DNA of 64,000 bases from Triglochin maritima (taxonomy: Eukaryota; Streptophyta; Magnoliopsida; Alismatales; Juncaginaceae): the NCBI GenBank assembly GCA_963682175.1, contig OY821772.1:53466925-53530924 (forward strand), in the 5' to 3' direction. Below, one piece after another: positions 53,497 to 64,000 of the stretch. A program made the position numbers and the translations under genes. The first letter of the stretch is position 1. Each line of letters opens with the position of its first letter. The notes under the pieces are model-generated. The model did not search any database. It saw only the letters and a program-made list of their open reading frames with translations, and had not been told where the DNA came from.

Positions 53497-54186
53497 AGAT
53501 TTGGAGGCTTTATTTGCTTATCTGTTGATTTGTTTCGTTCAGGAAAGTGAATTCTGCCGCTAATCGGCTGGATGAACTTGTGCATTCTCCTTCTCAGGTT
53601 CGTTGTTTTGCTTCTTGAGATTGACTTGATTGGTGTAAGAGTAGTTGTAAGGGCTAGGTTTGACCTGTTATTTTATGTCTAGTTGGTTTAGATGATGATT
53701 ATAAGCTTGTTTAGGGTACAGAGTTTTGGTTGTGGCGTGGAGGTTTTAGACATATTCTGAGATTAGTTCTGGAAATGTATGAAAAGAAGCAATACCAAAG
53801 TAAAATGTATTTGTGTTGTTCTTTCTTGTAGGGTTTAGGGTTTTCTTTTAAAAGCTGAAACTGAAAGAAAATCACAAATCTGGGAAGGAATGTAGTTTCG
53901 ATGTTAATATTGTCTCAGAGTCAAGCCTAATGATTGCCTCATCTCTCAATCCATTACATATTTTTAATCTCATTCCAAAACATTTCTTCTTGTTTTCAAA
54001 TGGTGTATTTAGAATGAAAAGACAATATAATTATGAGAGCAAAGTGTTATTGATTCCATTGGAGAGTTTGGTTTTGGGATGAGGTGTGGATTTTGCATCT
54101 TTCGTGAGAAGTTGGAAATTGTTTAGTTTAAATAGAATAAAGTACTTTCTTATAGAGGCACTTCCTTAATCATCTTTTACTTTATG

Positions 54187-56032
54187 TAATGCAGAATTTC
54201 TTAGACAATAAATTGCTTCTGATCTTGATGATGTGGCAAGTGAAGCAGTAGATAGTTTTTGAAGTGGAAAACGTTTCCTGTAATGCAAATTATCATATAC
54301 ATCACATTTTTCTTAGGAAAATGACTATCCAAATTTTCATATTCATGTTTCAATTCTGTCAATTGGCAATACGTCATGTAGGGGAGCACAAGGTCAGAGA
54401 ATCCGACATTTTCAGCTATGGATGCATCCTGCACGAGTTGATAAGTAAGCAGCTGATGCAAGTGACTGATAACAATTGTAATGTGAAAGTCCACGATGTT
54501 CTGAAGGGACAAGGGTTGACTTCTAAAAAGATCATCAACCTTATAAAAGACATGGGGACACAAGACAAACGACCATGAGCCCATCAAATTGTTGAAATAC
54601 TGGAAGAGATGCAGGGTGAAGCAGTAATATTACGTTAACGGCCGTAATACTAACAAAATGTTGTAATATTATTTTTTTAAACTTAATATAACAATAATAT
54701 TACGTTCACAAAACGTAACATCGAGATGTTATAATACTAATTTGTTAGATGTAAGATAAAATAATTTAAGTGATGCACAAAAAGAGAGGGATGACTAACT
54801 CATGTTGAAATAAAATTGTTATCCTATAAAAATCAATATATCATTCGAAGTTGTAATACAATATTCTTCTAATAATATGTCGTCCTTAGCCGTAATATAA
54901 TTTATGGTTGTTTATCAATGTTTTGGAAAAAGTGAGGGATGTCTTAATCATTTGTTTCAAAAAATGTAGTTTGTCTAAACATCAATATTACATTCACAAC
55001 CGTAATATAATGTTATTGTGAACGTAATTTTATTTTTTATACAAACAACGATACATGTTACAAATGATGCAGTCACCCATCATATTTTTATGGGACGTTA
55101 TTAATAATAATTTCATTATATTACGGTTAACAAAACTGTATTACGGCAAAAACATTATATTACGGTTGTGAAGATAATATTAACGTTTATACGAATAGCG
55201 ATACATGTTTCACAAGTTGTAGTCATTCACCATTGTTTGAGAAATATTGTTAAAAATTATTATATTATATTACGGTTAACATTTATAAATCACAAAGAAC
55301 CATTTTTTCCATATGCTTTCGCAATTTTCAATGTTAAATAACCTAATTAGGTTGATTTGGAGAAATTGTCATGTTGAATTTGTAACTCTATGATATGACA
55401 CTCTTTGATATACATTTTTCCATGGAATGATAGTTTGTAATGACACAAATTTACACTATAACCAACTACCCAATCTCAAACCACTCACGGAAGGTCGCTT
55501 GGGAACCAAAACAAAGATTTGGCGTCATGAACTCACATCACTCAATTGCAGAAAAATCATACTAGTATTGGTTTCTTCCCAAACAAGCTATGAGTGTGCA
55601 ATGGTGTTTCAATTGTGGTAAAATCATAGTAGAAATAAGAAAGAAGAAAATTTAATTTAACGAAGACAAATACATATACCTTTGGTTACAAATTACAAAT
55701 AATGAAGCATTTTTCCTTGTTCATGTGCAGCAAACACTCCTACCCGTACACTTCCACATCACTCAGAGAGAGAATGACAAAACAATTGTAGACTAATGAC
55801 TCTCCAGAATAATGTTGCTTTCTTCTTCTTCTGTTGGTAGAATTGCTTCCTCGTCTTACAAATTAATATTACATCTTGATATTACATATGGTTAATATAA
55901 TATCCATTTAATATTACGTTTTGAAAAATAATATTACTAGCAACCCCTCGATATTACAGTTGTCTCCGTAATATTACAACTATTAAATTATCTAATGCAG
56001 AATTTCTTAGACAATAAATTGCTTCTGATCTT
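54187..56032. repeat. Pair of direct repeats of about 39 bp
   Basis: TAATGCAGAATTTCTTAGAC followed by AATAAATTGCTTCTGATCTT occurs at 54187-54226 and again at about 55993-56032. The 3' part recurs in shortened form just after the second copy. This indicates an internal duplication during the build-up of the composite element. Confidence 0.85.
54366..54640 (+). pseudogene. Captured protein kinase C-lobe fragment
   Basis: Reads VGEHKVRESDIFSYGCILHE followed by LISKQLM, i.e. kinase subdomain IX (SDxFSxGCxLxEL), then about 60 residues, then TQDKRP, a TGA stop, and in the same frame AHQIVEILEEMQGEAV. KRPS.xxIVxxLEEM is the end of a plant kinase domain, so the stop replaces one codon. N-lobe and catalytic loop are absent. 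It lies inside the composite element and is most simply a captured gene fragment. Confidence 0.72.
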
Positions 56033-57580
56033 AGACAATAAATACTAATTTTATCTTACGTCTAACAAATTAATATTACAACATTTTGATATCACGTTTA
56101 ATGAATGTAATACCCTTTTTATATTAAGTTTAAAAAATAATATTACAACATCTTGTTGATATTACGGTTGTTATCGTAATACTACTGCTAATAGATACTG
56201 TCATACAAGTTACGGGGATATAATGTCTTCTACGTGTGTGGGATGGATGAGTATGGGACGGCCACCGAGACTAAAGCTATGGAGGATAATTGCTCCCCTA
56301 AGGACATTTGTGATAAGTAATAAGTTTTTTAACAATAAAAATGAAATATTACGTAATATTACATTTGTAAACCTTAAATTATATGAAAAACCAAATTACA
56401 TTTTACCCATTATTAGGCATCCATTTTCTTAATTGGGAAGTACAAAAAATTGCATCCATTTAAAAACTGTCAAACTATGTCGGCATGGAAGTCCTTGAAA
56501 TTCCATAAAGTGACAGTCACAGACAGGCACATGATCAATCCTTTCGATCCTTACATGCATCGTTCCATTATCTTCATCTATCTTGCTGACATTGTATGTA
56601 ACTGAATTTTCATCTGTTATTTCAATCGTAACGTTGCACATAAAACTCTTCTTTAACTCTATCTGAAATATGTGAAAGATACTTCTAGTGTATATTTCTT
56701 CCATTTCAGCTTCAAGGTTCCATTCAGTCAGTAGCTCTCCTTTCTTATTATTGTCATTATAAACACATCTATTTTCATTCTCTCTTTGATGCTTTAGAGC
56801 CACTTCTAATCTACATTTAATAAAAACAATTCTTAATTTATGACATCACAATCCACTTATTCAAGTGTATGATATTGAATTCAAAAACCGGGTGAACTAC
56901 TCATATTTGTTTATGTAACATTCAATATTATTAAATATCATAACTTAATATTACAGTTATAACAATTATGTTACAGCTAATCAAATATATATGCAAGCTT
57001 GAAAAGAATCGTAATGTACATGTACCTGCACAAGAACTCAAATTAATTCGACAGTATGTTATTGGAGAGTGACAGTATGTTATTAAACAAATACAAATCG
57101 AAATGAATTTCAAACCCACAAGTCGTAATATAAACCCAATGTTCTACCAAAAATTATATAGATCCCAAATAAACCGCAAGATTAAAGATCCACAAAATAA
57201 AAAACGAAAATCAGCAGCCAAAAACCAAGCAAAATTGAACCAGCAGCAAAAAACTATAAAAAACAAAACAGAAATCAGGAGCAAAAAAAACCAAACAATA
57301 TTATAACTACTGAAAACAATATTATAACGTTATATCCCACTGAATGACACTATATTACAGCTAACAATGCTATAATACGGTTGTGAACATAATATTACAT
57401 TCATTTGGACTAAATTGAAACATGTTACTGTCATAAACATTATTTGTATGTTGATAATGTGTTACATAAGAACTAAATGATATTATAGCTATTGAAACAT
57501 TATTACATTATTATATCCACAGAATAACACTATATTACGGCTAACGATTTCATATTAGGGCTGCAAACATAACACTACAC
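54640..57580. repeat. Region dense in ATATTACGG-like motifs
   Basis: Dozens of words such as AATATTACGG, TATTACGGTTGTGAA, TAATATTACGTTCACAA and their reverse complements (CCGTAATAT) are spread over 2.9 kb, in both orientations and often paired with GTTAAC or GTTGTGAA. They are absent from the flanking host sequence. This looks like the subterminal or internal motif repeats of a DNA transposon, possibly transposase-binding words. Confidence 0.7.
56429..56803 (-). pseudogene. FAR1/FHY3-like SWIM zinc-finger fragment
   Basis: Open for 124 residues. It carries FMCNVTIEITDENSVTYNVS followed by VPVCDCHFMEFQGLPCRHSL. The CxC...EFQGLPCRH pattern is the SWIM motif at the C-terminus of FAR1/FHY3 and related MULE transposases. 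The DNA-binding and catalytic parts are absent. It lies inside the composite element, on the strand opposite the kinase fragment. Confidence 0.78.
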
Positions 57581-58286
57581 AAATCCAACTGAATTTCTCT
57601 GAACAACAAATCCAAAACAAAACCAAACAAATTCATCAAACCAATCCCAAATCAAATATCCACGAAATCAACTGATTTTACTGTAAAAAACAAATTCAAA
57701 ACCAAACCAAACCAAACTCAATCAGCAAATCAAACCTCAAACCAAAAATCCACAAAACCTAACAACTATTTTGAGATGCAAAAATTGGAAAGGGCGAAGT
57801 TGAGGGATTGGAAGAAGTTGTAGGTGGAAGATTGGGAGGGAGAGAAATAACAGAGCAACGAAATTGGAAGGGGCAAAGTTGATGGGTTTGAAGGAGCCGT
57901 AGGTGGAAGATTAGAAGGGAGAGGAAGAAGATAACAATGAAATTGGAAGGGGCGAAGTTTAAGGGTTGGGAGGAGCCGTGGGTGGAAGATTGTGAGAGTG
58001 AGTGGAAGGAAATAGCAACAAAATTGAAAGGGGCGAAATTGAGGCATTGAGAGGAGTCATGGGTGGAAGATTGAGAGGAGGAGGAAGAAGAAGATAGCAA
58101 CAAAATTGGAAAGGGGAGGATTTGTAAGAAATTATAATAATTTCTGGAATTAATTGGGGGTGAGTGAGAATTACTTTACTACCCTCACTTAAAGTAAAAT
58201 GCTGACAACCCTTCAGATTGAGATCAATGGTTAGATCTTTAGGGGCTCATTTAAACAAAATGAGCCCAGGGCTCATTCTAACCTTA

Positions 58287-58290
<4 letters not shown>

Positions 58291-58345
<55 letters not shown>
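58291..58345. repeat. (AT)n microsatellite
   Basis: About 27 uninterrupted AT units directly at the right end of the composite element. A shorter (AT)n tract (about 52854-52873) borders its left end. Confidence 0.95.
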
Positions 58346-58350
<5 letters not shown>

Positions 58351-58428
58351 GACTCGAACGAGCATGAATCATGCACGGATGACATAACATTAATCTCCAA
58401 TTTCTACTTGGATAAATCACATGATATA

Positions 58429-58823
58429 CCGTAATTTTTTTATATAATAAAAAAACTAAAAATTCGAATTTTAGGAAGAAATTTTTTTTTCCAAAACTAC
58501 TCGGATCGCGGGTGTGACCCGCGATCCGTGAAATTTTTTGTTATCGCGGGTCACTCGGATCGCGGGTGTGACCCGCGATCTTAAAAGTTGAGTACAAATA
58601 ATTTCTTAATTTTTTTTTCTTAAGAGTAGTTTGGAGGTCGATACAGAAAAAAAAATTAAGATTGCAAAAAAATTTAAGAGTAGTTTGGAGGTCGATACAG
58701 CAAAATTCATTGCTCTTAAAAAAATTTCACGGATCGGGTCACACCCGCGATTCGAGTAGTTTTGGGAAAAAAATTCCTAAAATTCGAATTTTTAGTTTTT
58801 TTTATTATATAAAAAAATTACGG
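58429..58823. mobile_element. 395-bp MITE with 8-bp target duplication
   Basis: Starts CCGTAATTTTTTTATATAA and ends as its reverse complement (ATTACGG). The arms pair for over 100 bp and include CTAAAAATTCGAATTTTAGG and CGGATCGCGGGTGTGACCCG. The element is bounded by a perfect direct repeat ATGATATA at 58421-58428 and 58824-58831. Inside, AAGAGTAGTTTGGAGGTCGA appears twice, at about 58621 and 58677. An 8-bp duplication suggests hAT, but the ends are not hAT-like, so the superfamily is left open. No coding capacity. Confidence 0.9.
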
Positions 58824-58859
58824 ATGATATATGTAATAAAACTGTCGTATCTATAATAT

Positions 58860-61216
58860 AAAAATGTAACATGAGAGATATGAAAGGACTCTCAAAGAAG
58901 AATTAAAAAGAATTCATAACTAAGTCGATTTTTTCTATCCTTTTTCTTTCTTAGTGAATTACCCCTCTGCGTTCACAAGTGGGTAATCTTTACTTTTTTC
59001 ACGAGATTTCCTAAATAGGTAATCAACTCACACAAACCTCCCACTAATGAACAACATTGAAAAACAACTTCGTGAGAAGAACAAATCTCCTCACATAAAT
59101 AAATGTCTTACCTCAAAAGTTGGTTCTTAGTAATGTAGTGTGGCATCAAGCATTAGAAAAAATTGTCAACTTTGCAACATATATCAAACATTATAAACAA
59201 CAAATATTATTACTAATAATAGTCAACTTCGTGGTGGGGAATGGTGGTGGCTTCCATATATCCTCATGCATTCACTTCAACTTCCATAACCAATAAGAAT
59301 CCACTTCAACCGCGCGTGTATGTCCCATTGCTTCTAATTTAACTTGGGACGCTACTTTGGTTTGGTAGGAAAGCTACTTCTCAACCCAAACGAAATTTCA
59401 TTTTCCACACTTTTCAGACTTCACCCATGGATGATGAACAGAATATGAAAAAGAAGAAAATAATTAGAAAAAAACGGAGTAGAGTATGATCTACTGCTCA
59501 GGTTTTGGCTTCAGAGACACACAATGGTAGTTCTGACCATTGGTTTCACCGACACATATTTTATGTTGTCTGTGTTTGGAGGCTCCTGTCTTGGTCCTCA
59601 CTCAATTCCGCCACCAAAATCCTCATCTAAAATTATTTTCTTTTAATTGATTCGATTTTCATGTTGTGGAAAATATAAGAGGTTATACAGAGAATCTTAT
59701 TGTCCTACGATATGAGGCAGGTTAGATAGAGAATCTTATTGTCCTACCGTACGAGGTTATATAGACTACCAAAAAAGCAAAAAATCTCCCGTCGAATAAA
59801 ATCAATCCCAAAATATATTGCGGAACGAGATAGCAAATCCGACAGAAAAAAGAAACACAAATATGCAAATTGCAAACATCAAACCACGTGAAACACGTAA
59901 GAACACAAGATACTCAAACACGCAAGAACACAAAATCGCAAACACGCAAGAACACCAAACCAAAATACTCCAGGAAAAACCACGGACGACGCAACTTCAA
60001 TCTACTATAGAGAAACTGATTACAAGAGAGACTTTTAGAACACACGACCAACTGACGAAAAAAATCTCAATTGAAATTGCTCATACCGAATCCACAAGGA
60101 TGTTCTCTCTCTTTCTTTCTCTCAAGAATGCAAAGTAAACAATAATAATTAGAGTATTACAAAGGGGACGAAATTGGCTTTATATACTATACCAAAACAA
60201 GTATTAATTGCACCAGAAAACAGAGTAAAGAATGTGCAGATCGTGGGCAGAAATGTTCTGTTCTGTTGACCGACGGGTGAGACGGTCGATCGAACTTAAA
60301 CCTGTAACTAATTCTTGAGTCATTCGGTCGACCGTCGCGAGCCTTTGGTCGACCGAAAAACTCTAGGCAATGTTCCGAAACTTCAATCGATCAACTGGTT
60401 CCGAACTACCGGTTGATCGAAAAAATTTAGACAATGTTCTGAAACCTCCGAATGCATATACGGTCAACTGGTTGAGAAAATCGGTCGACCGGACGTGTCC
60501 AGGACGTCCAGAAATATAAACGATCGACCGAGTGTGAACTACCGGTCGACCGAAAAACTCAAGATACTTTTCCTGGACGACAAACTACACTATCGGTCGA
60601 CCGAACTTGTGACCCAGTCGACCGATTATCTATTTTTCTCACAGTAATACTTAATTTACATATTCAAGGTAAACAACAACAAAATTCGTTTGAATTGTTA
60701 GAACTACAAAACTAAATTCCGAATGTAATGGATTATGCAACATGAATTTAAACTTCAGGCCATATGTCTAACTCAAAACGTAGAATATGTGCAGATAATT
60801 GAATCCACAAATCAAAGTCTCTCGAGAGTTGTCAACTCAAATTTAAGACAGACTCAAATTGAGCTTAAAAAAATCTCGACTATGATTTAACTTGAAGACA
60901 AATAAACTAATTAACAAAACAACAATTCTTCTAGCTAACTTGAGTCCCTAAACAAGTTGGTTAAAAAAACTTGAGACTCGAAGGAACGAAAACGGAAGAC
61001 CATCCAATGCCGAAATGGACTCGAAAAGATTTATTTCTGTTAGGGATGAGAGAGATGCGTGCAAAGCCATCCTAACATGCACAGCCTCCATGTGAATCTC
61101 TGAAGTGTGGTTTCCTTAGTTTGCCACAGACAGCTGCCCACGTGATCATGTACTTACTTCACAAAGATTCGCTCTTCTCATCTTTTCTGTCCAAACTCCA
61201 AACAAACACTTCCGCC
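58860..61216. other. 2.4-kb intergenic region
   Basis: No gene recognised. It contains the motif cluster at 60240-60640. A short tandem repeat of AGAGAATCTTATTGTCCTAC is at about 59690 and 59727. A repeat of AACACGCAAGAACAC lies at about 59920-59955. Confidence 0.5.
60240..60640. repeat. Third cluster of GGTCGACC-type motifs
   Basis: About ten copies of CGGTCGACCG-like words (near 60325, 60351, 60408, 60459, 60482, 60530, 60553, 60596, 60617), most followed by AAAAA or AACT. The unit resembles the clusters at 25740-26720 and 38580-39175, here with mostly CG at the centre. It is probably another LTR or untranslated-region fragment; its element ends were not found. Confidence 0.75.
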
Positions 61217-62040
61217 TAGGGCTGTCAAGTTCTGCTCGTGATCGATAGATCGCTCGATGTTCGCTCGATTATGCTCCGATTTTGCTCGAAGTTGCTCGGA
61301 TCGATAAGTAACGAGCCGAGCACGAGCATACCCCGCTCGCTCGATGCTCGCTCGGTGCTCGCTCATTTATCGCTCGAAACCTGATTACTATATCTAATTA
61401 TTTGATTAACATGAATATTCTATCCAATTACCCAATCGGTTAAGTATTAAACTCATTTAATAAACTAATTTACCAAACACAACAATCCATTTAACAAACC
61501 AAACCAAAATACTCATAAGAATCAAAACCTTATTAGTCTTAAATTTTTCTTTTTCCATTATTATTATTATTTCTTTTCTTTTTCTCATTCTTTTCTACAC
61601 CAAAAGTTCAAATAAATTAAGGTTTGAGTCAGGTGTATGATCTTATTTATAAGATGTTGATGTTGTGAGTTGTCCTATAATTGAAGAGATTGTGTTTGAT
61701 TTTAAGATTTTGTTGATTTTGTATGATCTAAGTGTGTAATCTTATTTATAAGATGTTGATATTGTCGTATAATTTATAAGATTGTGTTTATTTTAGGTGT
61801 TAATTTTAAAATTATGTTAGTAACTATTATTATATTTGTCTTAAGTAATCTTATAATTTAATTGTTAGGACAACATTATTAGCAATTCAATACAACAAAA
61901 AAAGATTCAGGTTAACAAGCCGCTCGTGAGCCGCTCGCGAGCAGGTCGAACCGAGCACGAGCAGAATTTTCCGCTCGAAACCCTTAACGAGCCAATCTTG
62001 AGCAGGCTCGGATCGCTCGTTTAGAGATCGATTACACCAG
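61217..62040. mobile_element. hAT-like non-autonomous element (824 bp)
   Basis: Starts TAGGGCTGTCAAG and is bordered by TTCCGCC at 61210-61216 and 62041-62047 (7 of 8 bases of a presumed 8-bp duplication). Both subterminal regions are packed with GCTCG words in opposite orientation (GCTCGATGTTCGCTCGAT on the left; CCGCTCGTGAGCCGCTCGCG on the right). The middle is AT-rich. The terminus, target size and subterminal repeats fit hAT MITEs of plants. No transposase. Confidence 0.72.
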
Positions 62041-62766
62041 TTCCGCCCTGTGTCTGAACTCTGGATAATTCACTCATACAGACAAATTTAATTTTCATTT
62101 GCTCAGTGGTGAGAGTTGTTTATGTTCCTGACATCATACGTACTTCATTTTCTTACAAGGGCCACCTGTAAATTTTATTTCATGAATTATTTAGTGAGTC
62201 GAGCGTTTATGCTCGAGCTCTTATTTTATTTTATTTCATGAATTATCTAGTCGAGCGTTTATTTTATTTCATTTGCTTATGCTTAAATTTTTATTTTAAG
62301 CTCACACTATATCCATCATTTATCTGAATTTGTAAGGTAGATTAACAGTAAAGCAGTGGTGTTAATTAAATGTGAGATTAAACGTAAATAAGATCCAATT
62401 GTAAGATTGTAGGATGTCTAAATTAAATAAAATGAGTCATGAGCTTACTGGAACTTGATCCAATTTTATTTAATAAATGCGACTTCATCCAATGCGATAC
62501 ATTTACATAAGTTAGTAAGTTACCACCATGCATGTTGATTCTGATGTGAGACTAACCAATATTATCATGTAAAACATTGAGTTAAATTGATTCTAGGTAA
62601 AACATGGTTTCATATAGTTGTGTTGACAGCTCAACCTTCGATCGGGAGTATATTTTGTTGCAGTGAAAATATGAGAATTGTTTCAAAATGAGTATTTAGT
62701 ATTGTATATGTTCATCATCTCAAACACGAGTTTAATGAAATCATTTCCTTAAATAACAGTTCCGAA

Positions 62767-63046
62767 TAAGGGTGTAAACGAGTCGAGTCGAGTGAAATTT
62801 CGAGGTATAAGTATTATCTTATGTTATTAACAAATACAAAAAAATAATTATGGATGAAGCAATAAAAATTTCAAACTAGTTATCGAACTGAATATCAAAT
62901 TTTTTCGAGTTCGAGTGGCTCGTTTATAGAATCAAGTTTGATTTTTTTTTTGATTTTTCATCAAGATTCTTCATTTTCAAGTTAAACTAGAGTCAAACAT
63001 TTTTTAAGTCAAGTTCGAATCGAACCAAATCAAAATTGACACCCTA
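62767..63046. mobile_element. hAT-like MITE (280 bp)
   Basis: Starts TAAGGGTGTAAACGAGTCGA and ends AAAATTGACACCCTA, which form inverted termini (AGGGTGT / ACACCCT). Flanking bases GTTCCGAA and GTTCCAAG look like a decayed 8-bp duplication (6 of 8 match). Subterminal CGAGT(C/T)CGAG words occur on both sides. Older or more diverged than the element at 61217-62040. Confidence 0.6.
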
Positions 63047-64000
63047 GTTCCAAGCACGTCCTTGTAGATATTCACTGAGAATCACATGTTTTTTGGAAGA
63101 CAACATGAGCCATGTTCCTGACACAAAAGGGGGAGGTGTTGGAAAACCTTTGGAAGGTAATCATCATTTGTTTGCACGTTCTTAAACAGCTTGGATCACT
63201 CATATCGAAACTCTCTCTCTCTATATATATATATTTCACCAAATTAATAAAGAACAGTACAATTTGATCGTAGAAAGTGGCAATGCAAGTGAGATCCAGT
63301 GCATGCAGGAGTAGCACTGGAGGAGAAGAATCTTAGTAAACGAGGAGAACAATTAGTATGTATTGGCATGTTGTAAACACATGACGTATCATTACTTTAA
63401 TTTTCTTTATTTCTCCGATCCATTTGCATGATGATGATCATGTGATGCTCGACTTTATTATTAATTAATATTATTATTCGATCCATGTGTCGCCCCCCAA
63501 AAATCAAAAAAAAATTATTTTTTTTGTTTTTGTTATTTGTTGAAAATGTTTATAAATTCATTTTAAATTCGTTTTAAATTATTTTTTCAAAAAAAATCTG
63601 AAAATATTTTTTTTATTTTGTAGATTTTTATGATTTTTTTGATATATTTTGCCCAGAATTGATATCTAAATGACGCGGAACGGAGAAAATATATGATGAA
63701 TGAGCTCGGACGTGGTTAAAAGGTTTTTTTTTGGATGAATTAGGTAAACTAACGTGACAGAGAGGGAGAACATGACGGGTGATGTTAGTCCAAGTATGAT
63801 TATTTATGGTCACAAGACTTTTATTGTCTTCTGATAGTCAAGATCGTATATCAAATCTCAACTGTTTTGTTCGTATGTCATGAATGAAACATAAAATGGG
63901 ATGAGAAATAAATAATAGCTCGGCTTGTTTAGGATGATAACTAGGTCTCTAGATCCCATCTCATTGTCCGCTGTTCACTAGTTTCTTGGTAATTGAATAA
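63047..64000. other. Terminal intergenic stretch
   Basis: Contains a compound (CT)n(AT)n microsatellite at about 63211-63234 and long T/A runs around 63510-63640. No gene or complete element is recognised. Confidence 0.6.

Larger units (their letters stand above)
52874..58290. mobile_element. 5.4-kb composite element with inverted ends, inserted in AT repeats
   Basis: The left end (TTAGAATGAGCCCGGGGCTC, from 52881) and the right end read in reverse (TTAGAATGAGCCCTGGGCTC, to 58280) match for about 50 bp, continuing into TTAAATGAGC. Both ends abut (AT)n tracts, so the target was probably a TA repeat and a duplication cannot be told apart from it. Inside are a tandem duplication, a kinase fragment, a FAR1-like SWIM fragment and many ATATTACGG words. 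Gene-fragment capture and AT-rich targets fit a Pack-MULE-like element. No transposase core was found, so it is non-autonomous. Confidence 0.72.

Noticed and set aside
54640..57580. Geminivirus-like or other rolling-circle origin because of TAATATTAC words
   Set aside because: No stem-loop around the words, no Rep or coat-protein-like reading frame, and the words are part of a dispersed AT-rich motif family.
61178..61366. 62-residue open frame on the - strand (ERAGYARARL...)
   Set aside because: Translation of the GCTCG subterminal repeats of the hAT-like element.
63000..63030. tRNA-like GTTCGAATC box
   Set aside because: No cloverleaf can be drawn around it; it belongs to the right end of a MITE.

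Overview
This window is nuclear DNA from a flowering plant, most likely a eudicot. The genes carry many GT-AG introns in AT-rich sequence. Three host genes closely resemble named Arabidopsis families. The space between and inside the genes is filled with plant-type transposable elements (MULE, hAT, Copia, Ulp1/plant-mobile-domain). I cannot name the species. No rRNA, tRNA, CRISPR or bacterial-style operon was seen.

Layout. (1) 1359-19890, + strand: the last 28 coding exons (1827 codons) of a giant BEACH-domain protein of the BCHC2 type; its 5' part lies upstream of the window. (2) 20835-29209, - strand and convergent with it: a 13-exon, 655-residue LRR receptor-like pseudokinase of the At1g63430/At5g41180 type, with a 3.6-kb intron that holds a cluster of GGTCGACC-type motifs. 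(3) About 29.4-44.5 kb: transposon territory. It holds a broken MULE tail joined to an OTU protease domain (33.96-35.2 kb), a convergent broken MAIN-like plant mobile domain gene (35.5-37.56 kb), a Copia-type remnant (gag start, PBS and one LTR, 37.8-39.5 kb), and an apparently intact PMD-like + coiled coil + Ulp1 protease gene (40.5-43.8 kb). That last gene is associated with two oppositely oriented 22-bp minisatellite arrays. (4) 44514-49462, - strand: a 9-exon, 1029-residue NT-C2/coiled-coil protein (myosin-heavy-chain-related, At1g63300/At5g41140 type). (5) 49.5-64 kb: no host gene recognised. This part holds a 5.4-kb composite element with matching inverted ends and captured kinase and FAR1-like fragments, a 395-bp MITE with a perfect 8-bp target duplication, two hAT-like MITEs, and another GGTCGACC-type cluster.

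The three host genes are not an operon. The BEACH protein family acts in membrane trafficking and RNA-granule biology, the LRR protein looks like a catalytically dead receptor, and the NT-C2 protein is a cytoplasmic or membrane-associated coiled-coil scaffold. The LRR and NT-C2 genes also lie near each other in Arabidopsis (from memory), so the 15 kb of transposons here probably separates an ancient neighbour pair.

The most unusual structures are the inverted 22-bp arrays around the Ulp1 gene, the LTR carrying about 16 copies of a CGGT-NN-ACCG palindrome with a free centre, the OTU/MULE/PMD cluster, and the 5.4-kb composite element full of ATATTACGG-like motifs. Exon borders were read by eye from reading frame, GT-AG sites and family similarity; no alignment or transcript data were available.
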